From contig SCFE01000002.1 of NCBI GenBank assembly GCA_004352715.1, positions 3,257,004 to 3,321,003 on the forward strand: 64,000 nucleotides of DNA, written 5' to 3'. Positions within the stretch are counted from its first letter, which is position 1; every line of letters begins with the position of its first letter. The stretch is from Hofstenia miamia (lineage: Eukaryota; Xenacoelomorpha; Acoela). Below the pieces are notes generated by a model. That model made no database searches. It saw only the letters and a list, made by a program, of their open reading frames with translations, and was not told the DNA's origin. Positions 13,381-23,392 of this stretch are shown here, in pieces. The translations under genes were made by a program, and so were the position numbers.

Positions 13381-14622
13381 TCAAAATTATGTTATACTTG
13401 ATAAACTAAAATATGGCTATATCTCCATTCATTATCAATTTTATATAATAGAATAGAATTTGTTACTAAGTGTAGTACATTGGCATAACTAAACACCTTA
13501 ACAAAAGCTGCTAATACTACACTTAATGCGTCAATAATAACATGAAGTACAAAAACAATAAAGCACAACAACAAAAACATGGATGCAAAATTTACAGTTT
13601 ACCCAGCTTATTGCTAAATATCTCAACTAATATTTTTTGAAAAACTGAAATCCTTTCCATGACGTAGAATCGATTTTAGGGATATGTTCTTACCGAGGTA
13701 GTCATTGATTTGACATTTAAATTTCCTGCGACTTTTGAGTCATTTTGTTTCAATTGGTAAGTTATTCCATAGTTCAATTGTTGAGTTTAAAAATGAATTT
13801 TTAAGAAAATGTTTTTTAAACTTCACTTTTCTGAATTTAGAAGTCCTCGAATTATAAGTTGAATGCGCATATAATGGAAATTGTAATTTACTGTAAGGTG
13901 AACGCTGACTTAAAATATCCCAAAATTTTATTAATGAAAAGTATCTTATGAAATATGAAGCATCGTCATGATTAGAATATGAACTTTTGTAGCTCCTAGT
14001 CGGGTAATTATCAATATGAATATTTGCTGCCCATTTAATTTGTGAGTCGACTTTATTTATTAATGAGTGGTTCATGTCATTAAATAAAACATTACAGTAT
14101 CTATAATGACTTTATACTAGCGAGTTAACCAACATCGATTTCATTTTGGAATTTAAAAAATTGCCTACATGTGAAATAATTTTAATTCCCATGGCCATTT
14201 TGCGTAATATTATGCGTATGTGACTTGAAAAGTTCAATTTATTATCGATTGTTACTCCAAGATATTTGAAGGATTTGACTTGAGTAATTTTTGACCCCGA
14301 AAAATTTAAAATGTGTGATTGGTTATCTTTGTGAAAAGGAAACACAACAAAGAATTCTGTTTTAGAGGGATTTACAGTTAAATGGTGCATATTAAAATAT
14401 TTTAGCAGTAGAAAGATTGATTTCTAACTTACTTGTGTAAATACAAGTGTCATCAGCATACTGCACTACTCCACAATCATTGCTTAAATTGTCATTTAAA
14501 CCATTTACATACAACGAGAAAAATACAGGCCCTAAAATAGTACCTTGTGGGACACCTTTGTAAGTTTTACCACAGTTAGAAAATATATCATTTACCTTAA
14601 CTCTTTGAAAACAATCATTTAA

Positions 14623-14833
14623 CACTAGAAAGTCTGAGCGGTCAAATTTGACCACTTTGCACATCTTAAATGCATTTGTAATGCCTCATGTAATGATAAT
14701 TTAAATAGAAAAATAGCTTATTTTGTTCTTCTGACACTTTTCTTTCATTTGCTTGGCTTTCATTAGTTTTACGAATGCCGCAATTCTGACAACTGCATGA
14801 ATTTAAGATATAGAATCCTTAGTCTTTCTAGTG
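14623..14833. mobile_element. piggyBac-like MITE inside the LINE RT
   Basis: 211 bp bounded by TTAA on both sides (14619-14622 and 14834-14837). Ends are inverted repeats, CACTAGAAAG left and its complement right. An internal palindrome GTCAAATTTGAC lies near the left end (14641-14652). TTAA duplication with CNCTAGAAAG termini is the piggyBac signature. No coding capacity. Confidence 0.72.
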
Positions 14834-15435
14834 TTAAGTTGCACCTAAATTTATACTATTAGAGTCGAAACCAATGTATTCTAATATTTTAAGAATGATA
14901 TAATGATCAGTGGAATCAAATGCTTTGGACAAATCGATAGAAGCAATTGTGACAAAATTGTTATTATCGAGATAAGATCTCCAATTTTAGTAGCGTAAAG
15001 TAAAGCATCAGAGGTCGAGTGAACTTTGAGAAAGCCAAACTGAGTATTCGAAAGAATTGATTCGTGATGGAGATAAGTGTTTATTTGGTCAAATATTAGT
15101 TTTTCGAAGATTTTTGCAAAAGACGAGATGATTGAAATAGGCCGGTAATTGCAAAATTTTAGCGGGTTATCTTTTTTATATATGGGAGTAACATTAGCTA
15201 ATTTTAAAATTGATGGAAAGGTATTTAGTTTTATGCAGTGATTGCTCATGATATGGCATAAAGGACTACTAATGAATTTTGCACAATCTTTAATACACCA
15301 TGCCGGTATTTCAGAAGGTCCGCTTGATTCATTAACTTTTAGCTTATTTATTGCTTGAAGGAATTCGTATCAAATCACAAATCGGAATGAAAAATAATTT
15401 TGAGGAAGTTTGTAGTTAGATTTTTCAAGTGTAAA

Positions 15436-16906
15436 GCCCATGCTACAGGTTCGAGTAGCACCCCTCTTCCACGACTAAAATCGGAAGTAATTATCTAGAA
15501 TAAAGTTGTTCGTTCGGTCCAACTAAAGTTGGCAACAAAAGTTGTCCGTTCGGTCCAACAAAAATTGGACAATAAAAATTGTTCGTGTAGCACCCCTTCC
15601 GCCAACTTTAGTCTTGAAGTAATTAAATGACAAAAGTTGTTCGTGTAGCAGGGTGCTCCGACCAACTTTTTGTCGGAGAAATAATTCTCCAACTTTCTAG
15701 TAATTATCACCTTGAAAGATAAATAAACAATTTTAAGTTATAATTTCAATCGTTTTCAGTTCATTTAGGACTAATATTTAAAATTAGCTAGGTTTATAGA
15801 ATTAATCATGATTTTTACATTTTTATGTGAAAATAAACACATCACTATGTAGGCATTTCTTTTGTATACTTGCGTATCAGCATTAAATTAAAACAATTAA
15901 CTCATCAAAAAGAATCCTTTGTAGTAAACAAAAACATTTGAACATAAAATAGTGATTAGATTGGGAAGTCTATCACAGTGTAGCTTTGCGAACTCAAATA
16001 TTGTTTAAACAGTGCAGGCAATTATGATGTTCGGTTTAATTTCAAAGTGAACAGCATCATTCTTATTCATCATTCGTGCACAGTGATAATCTGCTCTCCA
16101 ATGAAAATTCGCATCCACGCAGATTACATAATCTTCTGTAGGCCGCGATAGCTCAATAACAATCGTATTTTTAATTTGATTTCATTAATTTAGATAGTTT
16201 TTAGAGGGATGAATATGTGCAAGCAGTATGAAGTTATTACATTTTTTTGTATCCAGTGCCTTGTAGATATTTTAAAATTTTGTATCAAAAGCCCGTGTGT
16301 ATATATAGATTTCCTACATAAATATTGAATTCTGCTTTAATAAGATCTTCATGTAATCACACTGTTGACATTTCCATGCTTTAGTGAAATGCGCGTATAA
16401 TTATGCAATTTGCCACTTAAATTCAAGGCCATTATTACGATCACTCATTTAGGAATGTAAACAAGCACATTTCAACAAGAAAATATGAATACAGATATTG
16501 AAACAATATTGTTTCATAACGACATTAAAAATAACATAAAATAGCTTGCTGCTGCTGCATATTCCAAAAATTTAATATTGAAAAATATTTTAGTTCAACT
16601 GTTATGTTAAGTGAGCAATATTAATATTCAATTTAAATATTTCTGCATATTCGGATATTCTTGGAAGTCTTTCTTAAATGTTTTATAATGAAGTAACTGA
16701 AATAATAAAAAGTTGTTATAACACTATGCTACACGAACAAATTTTATCAATAATTTTTGTCGCCAACTAAAATCGTTCGTGTATCACCCCTCCCCAATTT
16801 TTGTCTTAAATTAAATGACTAAAGTTGTTCGTGTAGCATACCAAATTAACAAAAGTTCGTTCAGACGACAGAAATTGGTGACGAAAGTTGTTCGTGTAGC
16901 ATGGGC
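15436..16906. mobile_element. Non-autonomous TIR element with subterminal repeats, inside the LINE
   Basis: 1471 bp. Terminal inverted repeats GCCCATGCTACA at 15436 and TGTAGCATGGGC at 16906. The outer 280 bp at each side are filled with copies of a TTGTTCGTGTAGCA-like motif (15506, 15540, 15579, 15625, 16765, 16824, 16888) partly paired as inverted copies. Outside the TIRs are TAAA (left) and TTAA (right), so the target may have been TTAA (piggyBac or Kolobok type); alternatively AAGTG is duplicated. The 15720-16720 core is AT-rich without a frame. The LINE reading frame continues across the insertion. Confidence 0.65.
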
Positions 16907-17518
16907 TTAAGTGGCACGGAAGGTCCCAAGTATTTGCCTAGGTTAATTAATTGATCATTGAATGAATTAGCAATATCCTTGGGTTTAGTTCCTACTCCAC
17001 CATTGCTATTTTCAATAAGATGCAGGTGTTTCATATGACTCTTGGGTCGTTTATTCTACTAAATGCGGATTGCATATACCGATTTTGTGCTGCTCTCATT
17101 TCAATAGTAATTTGTTCCTTGCAATTTTATATAACCGGTAGTTATCAGCAGTGTTATTTCGAAAGTCTTGTAAGCCGATTTTTGCATTTGACGAGTTTTT
17201 TAGGTTGGAAGTTAACCAGGATAATCGCGTGTTTTTAGAAAAAATTCTTTTGGTTGAACAATACAAATTTATATAAGTCGTGAATGAATGGATGAATTGA
17301 GCATACAGTTTACATTCTCGGATAGAAGAACGCTATCCCAAGATTCATTCTCTAGGCGAGTTTTTTAGAATTTCTATTAGCGCTGGATCCCCTTGCAAAA
17401 ACTAAATAACTTTGAATTTCATTACATGATCGCATATGATTATGAAAACACGATTTGGTACGCAAAGCAATTAATCTGTTCTTTATGCTGTTATTCTAAA
17501 TGAATATAAAATGCAATG

Positions 17519-17524
17519 TTTAAT
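17519..17524 (-). terminator. Probable RPL12 poly(A) signal ATTAAA
   Basis: ATTAAA on the minus strand about 36 nt after the stop codon; no AATAAA is nearer. Confidence 0.5.
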
Positions 17525-17559
17525 AGAACAAGAATAAAAAGCAAGACATTTGAATACAT

Positions 17560-17657
17560 TTATTCAGCAGGAATGTCAATTTCACCATCATTTATTTTCT
17601 CCAAAATTTCACTAGGTGATTGCCTTTCTACAGAACACCCAACACTCTGACATGTAC
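17560..17657 (-). CDS. RPL12: RPL12 exon 4
   Basis: 98 nt from acceptor TCTTTAG to TAA. Encodes [20 protein letters not shown] and the acidic end EIDIPAE. Found by homology; it is too short for a long open frame. Confidence 0.93.
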
Positions 17658-20600
17658 CTAAAGAAAAGAAGTTATTCAAAAACTATTGAAAAACAAATGA
17701 AATATTGTTTTATTGCAATCATAAATAGGTTCTGAAATAAGAAATAATTAGTAAATCAACAAAGTTGTCGATCATAAATGAACAAAATTTGACCCATTGG
17801 TATTAATAAATACCCTTAAACGATATTTCGATGTGATTAATCAAAAGTAATTATGAAAAAATGATGTGGACGGGTATCATTTTTGATACCAAAATATTCT
17901 AACGAGTTGAATTTTCTTAAATTTTAATGAAATTTCATGAACTGCATTAGAAAATGCATCAGTGATCTAAAATGGCCAAACCGGCATAAAAATTGATACA
18001 AATGTTCAATGTTGTGAGGATCTTTACTTCACAAGAAATTGAAAGTTTCACTGCAAATTCTAAAAATTCTATATCAAAAACAATGAATAAGTAGTAAATT
18101 TGTCTAAGACAAGTTGCGAATTGCAGGGTTGTTTTTACTATCTTAGCTATGCTTTATAATGAATATTATCCATAGATGTGAATATTATACGCATTGTATA
18201 TATCACACTATTTTGATAAGCTTGCTTTTACAAAATGCTGAGTACAGGGATTCTTAAATAAATATGCACAAGCAACAAATCAAGGCTGTATAATTAATAA
18301 TGAAATCAAAGGATGCTTTGCACTGCTTTTGTTAAGTTTATGAACTAGTGGCAGCCCAATACGTTTAAACACAAAGCAAACTGCGGCGAAAACTACTGAC
18401 AGAACCTGCTAAATAAATCTGAATTTTGCTAATAGTTAAACTATATGTATACGTTTATAATCTGTGCTTTCATTCAACTATTTATTGAACATTTATTCGT
18501 TTTATAAGCCTCAGGCATAAAGCATTTGCCTTTTAATACACGTCTTTAAGTAGAGTAAGTTATCAATCAGCGGTTATATACCAGCTAGTAAGAACCTGTT
18601 TAAGAATGTTTGAAGAGATTCTGCAACTTCGCAATTATATCTAAGCCCTGTGCAATTTCAGATTTGAGGTTCCCATCAAGTTGAAATTTTTATTAATATT
18701 TTCTGACGAAGATGTAGCCTTCATTAAAATTTCGACCAAATTTAATTTAAGCCAAGTTAAAGCCATAATTTGAAAATCGTAGTGTTTGAACGATTAATAG
18801 GCAAAGTGAACCCATTAAAAAATGACTTTAGATATATTTTATATTTATGTTCATATATTGTAGGTTCTCCAACGACATCTAAAAAGGTTCTTTTGGAACC
18901 ACTATTATATCGATCATATATTATTGCTGATCGAGGAATTTAAGACATTAGAGTGGCTAATAATTTAGATTGAACTGGCAATCCACATAAACTGTATTCC
19001 TTTGTCCAGGACAAAGAGAACATCAGCACTGAAAGACGAAAAAGCGTCCAAAGAATCATGTAAATGGATAAATTCATCGTCGCCAAAACTATTTATTGAG
19101 ACTGCTATAAATTGTATAATAGATACACCATTTTAGGATTTTTCTCTCGGTTATTAAATCTGTCGATTAATAAATAGAAAACAACCGGATCCAATAGTAT
19201 AACGATCAATCACATTAACAATTTTATTAATTCTTTATTTTTTTAATTTTACCTTTATTTTACATCCTTTCAAAGGTTTATAGAAATTGAACAATAATAC
19301 CAGAATCATTAAAAGTGGGCGTTCTTAAAGAATCTGGGACTGCTTAAATTTTTAGATAGTTTTTTATGCTGATTCCAAATATATAATTTTTTGAGGAAAT
19401 CATTAAAGATAATTATCAACAATTTTGACATATCACTATAGCAACAATATGTTATTAATTATCTATATGTTGATGGCAAATAGTCGTATAATTGATTATA
19501 AATAAAATATAAAAATAAAATGTCTTTTATGCTTCTATTTTTATAAAATATTCTTGATATCTGAAACTATACTTTATATTTTTACAGATTTCAAACAACC
19601 TTAACCACAACTTACTTTTTTCTTGAAAATGGCACGAGAAAATCCTGTTTGCTGTATTAATCTTCTAAGTGTTTACTATCAGGTTTTTAACTTCTGTAGG
19701 GATCCACTGTCGCAGAGACATGGTCAAGGTTTCTGATGCTTCCAGGTAAGCCACTACATTTGGAGATCACGACGATGCAAAAAAGCCATTCGCACAGGTT
19801 CTTTTTTTTGCGTCAGCGCACATTTCCCTCTCAAAAGCCGTACAGCTGACATACTGCTTTTATGTGGAAACGGCTTTGAACCTTGCGGTTACTTTCGTTG
19901 GCCCTTCTGCGTGATGGCTATGCATACTGTCGGGTGGTGTGCTCACAAGTTTTCCTAGATTTTGCATTGTGTCGTCAAAAGGTTGGTGGTAATGAGAGCA
20001 TTGTGCAGATCGGTGAAAGCGTTTTTAGGAAGGGAAATGCAATCGAGGGCGCACATTTACTACTCGATGCGTGTTTGATTTGTACGATGTGGCATACAAA
20101 GTGGTTTTCCTTCTTTTGATTTACTGAAACCTGTCTACCTATCAATAATTATCAATAATGATAAGGTAGAATTTGGAAGCACTATCCATAGCAGCGATGG
20201 CTAGTCTGCCTATGCAAATTTCTCTGCAGGTTATGGTTCTCTTTCCGATCATCATGTTCGTAGTTCACGAACACAAGTGAATCCTGTTTATTAGAGCTCA
20301 TACTGCTCAAAATAATGAGGTTATGTGGAGTTCTGCGAAGAGTGAGATGAAGGCGATGAAAGGAACCAAAGACAACACGCTTTCAATACTCTTTGCCGAG
20401 TTTATGTGGCGATAGCGGTTCAAGGAAAACGTCTATACCTTTTGACTTACATAAATCGTTTCTACCGTGTCAAACTTTTCTATCCTTTTTCGGGTATCAT
20501 TATTTCTCCTCTGGGTTTTCAATAATTGCTCTATTTTATTCTTAATCAGTCCTTTTCAAAAAGATTTATATAGTTGGAATTTTATAGAATCCCAGATTCG

Positions 20601-21833
20601 TAAAGAACGCAAAAACCTAACCAAATTGAAAAATCAAAGTTGAAAAATAGCCGTCAATAGCACGTATTTGTAATTTTTCATGTATATTGATTTATAAAGA
20701 TTTCCTTAAAAACTAAACGTCATTGATATTCAGAAAAATTTCCAATGCGTAATTTACCATCATTAACTACACAGAAAATCAAGAGTTACCTAGAATTTCT
20801 TTAACAGTATTTGTAAGGTTGGATGCCATTGACCGATTGGCAGCTCTCATTGTTCGAGCTATTTCAATAATAGTTTGAATTGGTAGGCTTCCGTTGTGTT
20901 TAATATTTTTCACTTTCTTACGATCACGCGTAGGTTCTTTTAAAGCCTAAAATATTTAATTATTCGAAAGTTTGGGTAAGGACTGAATATTCTATATAAC
21001 CAATCTGAAGAATGCCTGCCTGAAACTTACCTTAATTATTAAAGATGAAGCAGCGGGAACAATTTCAACACGTGCTTGTCGATTTTGAATAATTAACTTG
21101 CATGTTACGCGAATGCCCTTGTATTCTTTAACCGTTGCTTTGACAATGTCTTCAGCAATCTTCTTCGGACTCAAACCCAATGGACCGATTTTTGGGGCCA
21201 ATGAAGATGTGGCGGGAGCTTCGCCTCCATAACAACGAATATAAACTAAAATAAATAATTCACAATTCAGTTCGTTGAACGTAGAAGTCGCAGAATAGTC
21301 CCAATCATAAAAATATACACTATTAAGGCACAAAAACGATAAATGAAATAAAATATAGGCGTTAATGCAGATCTACGAGCTACGACTTCAATTTTATCAA
21401 AATCTAGATTGCATTATGGTATTTCTAAATGCATTGAGTTAGGGAATAATTGTAAATGTCAGATGACGTCACACAAAATTGTTGTTGATCCACAATAAAG
21501 CCAAAATATATTTGCATTTGTTCTTTACCCCTGCAAATTCGTTTTGTTAAAGATTTAAAAACGCATTAGAATACAACACTATTTAAACGCAAAACAATGT
21601 ATTAAATTGCTTTGAATTAAAAATTTATATTTAATTAACCATACAGCGCAAGTTGATAGTTACTTATGCTAAGCACAAAATTGTCATTGAAAAATTTAAT
21701 TACCATTATTAAAAAGCTCAAGTTATCGAGTAGAGCTCCTCGCCGGCAATTAAATTATTGTGTGGGGATGGGATGCCAACCCCTACCACCACTTACCATT
21801 TGTAATAGCTGTTGGATCGAACTTTGGAGGCAT
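17560..21833 (-). CDS. RPL12: 60S ribosomal protein L12 (uL11), complete, 4 exons
   Basis: Exons 21833-21797, 21245-21031, 20946-20790 and 17657-17560 join to 507 nt, a 168-residue protein (human 165). uL11 binds 23S/28S rRNA at the GTPase-associated centre and forms the base of the P stalk. Seen: start [12 protein letters not shown], the invariant [13 protein letters not shown] (N-terminal domain), [39 protein letters not shown] (linker and rRNA-binding C-terminal domain), [13 protein letters not shown] and the end EIDIPAE. All introns are GT-AG: 551, 84 and 3132 bp. ATTAAA at 17519-17524, about 36 nt after the stop, is a likely poly(A) signal. The protein is rather diverged for this family: it lacks the usual EIKV before VY(I/L)RC, has KEYKG where most have DWKG, and has [10 protein letters not shown] in the helix usually reading RPRSMAREL. 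The frame is intact, so I take it as the working gene. Confidence 0.96.
19319..20610 (+). mobile_element. Merlin (IS1016/ISXO2-like) DNA transposon relic in RPL12 intron 3
   Basis: About 1.29 kb with inverted ends: left GCGTTCTTAAAGAATCTGGG, right (reverse complement) GCGTTCTTTACGAATCTGGG, the similarity continuing ~12 bp further inward. Flanks AAAAGTGG and AAAAACCT would be a badly decayed 8-bp target duplication. The interior carries the transposase remnant on the plus strand, opposite to RPL12. Confidence 0.72.
19735..20415 (+). pseudogene. Merlin-type transposase, degenerate
   Basis: Frame-shifted pieces in the correct order for ISXO2/IS1016-like transposases: [18 protein letters not shown] (19752-19808; family WRC..K.C...S.R.GSFF), LLLCGNG-like helix, [23 protein letters not shown] (19989-20057; family IVEIDES.F.KRK...GR), and QVNPVY then [20 protein letters not shown] near 20276-20350 ending FAEFMWR (family VNP.TGAHT..IE..W...K, AEFMWRR). 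The catalytic Asp of IDES reads Gly here (IGES) and TAA/TAG stops interrupt, so it is inactive. Confidence 0.78.
20790..20946 (-). CDS. RPL12: RPL12 exon 3
   Basis: 157 nt, acceptor ATTTTAG, donor G|GTAACT. Encodes [11 protein letters not shown] through KEILG. Confidence 0.94.
21031..21245 (-). CDS. RPL12: RPL12 exon 2
   Basis: 215 nt, acceptor TATTTTAG, donor AAG|GTAAGT. Encodes VYIRCYGGE through SLIIK, the main part of the N-terminal domain. Confidence 0.95.
21797..21833 (-). CDS. RPL12: RPL12 exon 1
   Basis: ATG plus 12 codons and one base, then donor GTAAGT (21796-21791). Encodes [12 protein letters not shown]. Short first coding exons are typical of ribosomal protein genes. Confidence 0.93.
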
Positions 21834-22014
21834 CTTGTAATATTACACTAACTGCGCACTAATATTATTGACACTATTGTGACTTAAGGTGATTTCATCC
21901 AATTAGACTTTGCCAATTTTCAATAAAACGTATTTGCTTTTGTCGGATTGATCCGAATTATAAGTAATAAGTTTTCAATAGGATATCATAAAATCCTACA
22001 TAAAATAAATGCAC

Positions 22015-22345
22015 CAGGGTTTTCGAGTATTCAGAATGTTGAGAACTCGAACTCGAATAAGCTCGCAAAACTCGATTGGAGAAACTCAGAAGAGAAATCA
22101 TCAAAAATCAAACTCATTCGAAAATACCATGAAAATTAAACTTTTTTAAATATCAATTTTCTTACGAATCACAAAAACTATTTTTTAGTTTATAATTATT
22201 GTAAAATAAATGTTTTTTACCCGAAAAAACTCGGAATTAGAAAAAAACTTGATTGAACTCGAATTTCCTTTAAAAAATACTTGAACTCGAAATGTAAAAA
22301 CTTGAACTTGGTTAGAGTAACTCAAACTCGACTCAAAAACCCCTA
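22015..22345. mobile_element. Small hAT-like MITE rich in ACTCGA repeats
   Basis: Ends CAGGGTTTTCGAGT (left) and TAGGGGTTTTTGAGT (right, reverse complement) form TIRs; inside are many AACTCGA copies (for example 22041-22077, 22255-22285, 22318-22336). Flanks AAATGCAC and AAATGAAT (6 of 8 equal, if the last TIR base is shared) may be the target duplication. It lies just upstream of RPL12. Confidence 0.5.
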
Positions 22346-23209
22346 AATGAATGCTCTTTTAAAAATTAAACTGCAAGTAATTGTATTCACTTAAATCTTA
22401 AGCAATAAATAACAATTGAATAAGTAGTTGAACATTCATTTAAAAATATTGCAATATATTAAAATAGTAATTGAAAATTTCAAGATGGATGGAATTCCTC
22501 TTAATGAAATTATCAAAATATGGATATTTTTATTTCATGACCAGCTGTGAATAGTCAATGGTAGACACCTGAATCATTTCATATTATACTTGCACTAACT
22601 CAGACTTCAAATTTCGAAATTAAAACTTCATTTATAATAAGGAATCAATGGTATTTTAATATGTTTTGTAATGGTAGGCATTAATCAATTTTAATTATGA
22701 GTAAAGTACACATTTTCTATGCAATTCTCATTTTGAAATCATTTTGCTTATTTTGAAGTTCATTTTTATAATGATTAAAAAATTTATTTGAGGAATGTAT
22801 TTTATAATAAAGCATATTTTTTATAAACATGAGATTCAATTTTCGTCACATTCATTAATATTGGTCAACAATAATTCCACAAGTGTAAAGTTCAATTTTC
22901 AGGTTGTGAAACAATAGAAAATACATATCCTTCATTTTCTCTAAGCATTCCTAAGAAAGTTGAAGGATTTTTATAATAATTGTAAGAATATGTGTTAAAC
23001 CCTACTTTTGCCTAAGTCCTGATTCATAATGTAATCTGTGCTTAGTAAGGCAGGCAGAAGTTTATATTAATGATGGCATGCTTAACAATCTTGAAAATTA
23101 GAAAGTCTCCATAGAGATAGAAGAAGTAATCATGATTAAGCTTTCATATACTTTGTGGCCTTAGACATATTTCCTTAAGAGGAAAGGCTTTCATTTTCAT
23201 TTATTCTTA

Positions 23210-23211
<2 letters not shown>

Positions 23212-23241
<30 letters not shown>
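23212..23241. repeat. (AT)n microsatellite
   Basis: About 15 uninterrupted AT units. Confidence 0.95.
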
Positions 23242-23244
<3 letters not shown>

Positions 23245-23321
23245 TACATTGAATATAATTTATGTGCACACCTTGGTATATTACCAGCTTTGAGTTAAAC
23301 ATTACTGATATTCTATGTGTG

Positions 23322-23392
23322 AGCATACTATAGTGGTTAGCATTTTATTGCTGCCCACACTCTGATTTAATCAGGTCAGATCTATTTGTACA
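23322..23392 (+). repeat. tRNA-like sequence (decayed tRNA or SINE head)
   Basis: ACTATAGTGGTTAGCA matches the D-arm/A-box of tRNAs of the Asp/Glu/Gly group (TATAGTGGTTAGCAT), GCTGCCCACAC resembles an anticodon arm, and TGATTTAATCA sits where GGTTCGATTCC (B-box) would be, changed by CpG loss. Stems do not pair well, so not a working tRNA. Confidence 0.4.

Larger units (their letters stand above)
13740..17390 (-). pseudogene. LINE ORF2 (end of EN, reverse transcriptase), broken
   Basis: Read on the minus strand in order: endonuclease-RT linker with ARNKLLL near 17100, then ESSGPSEIPAWC near 15310, VTPIYKKDNPLKFCNYRPIS (RT motif 1-2, ~15130-15190), FEKLIFDQINTYL, TQFGF...STSDALLY, GVPQGTILGPVFFSLYV (motif 4, ~14500-14560), QYADDTCIY catalytic box (~14440-14465), then KYLGVTIDNKL (~14230-14265) and the tail LWNNLPIETK (~13745-13775). 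Several frameshifts and stops plus the two insertions make it non-functional. The catalytic Asp pair is intact. Confidence 0.85.
13385..17395 (-). mobile_element. 5'-truncated LINE (CR1/L2/Jockey-like) with two nested elements
   Basis: A minus-strand non-LTR retrotransposon. The upstream limit near 17395 falls within the end of the endonuclease domain; the element therefore lost ORF1 and most of the endonuclease, as is usual for target-primed insertion. The 3' UTR runs to about 13385. The copy lies about 165 bp beyond the RPL12 stop codon. It is interrupted by a 1.47 kb TIR element (15436-16906) and a 211 bp TTAA-flanked MITE (14623-14833); removing both leaves a nearly collinear ORF2. Confidence 0.85.

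Noticed and set aside
21246-21796. Possible intronic snoRNA in RPL12 intron 1
   Set aside because: No paired C (RTGATGA) and D (CTGA) boxes with terminal stem, and no H/ACA layout.
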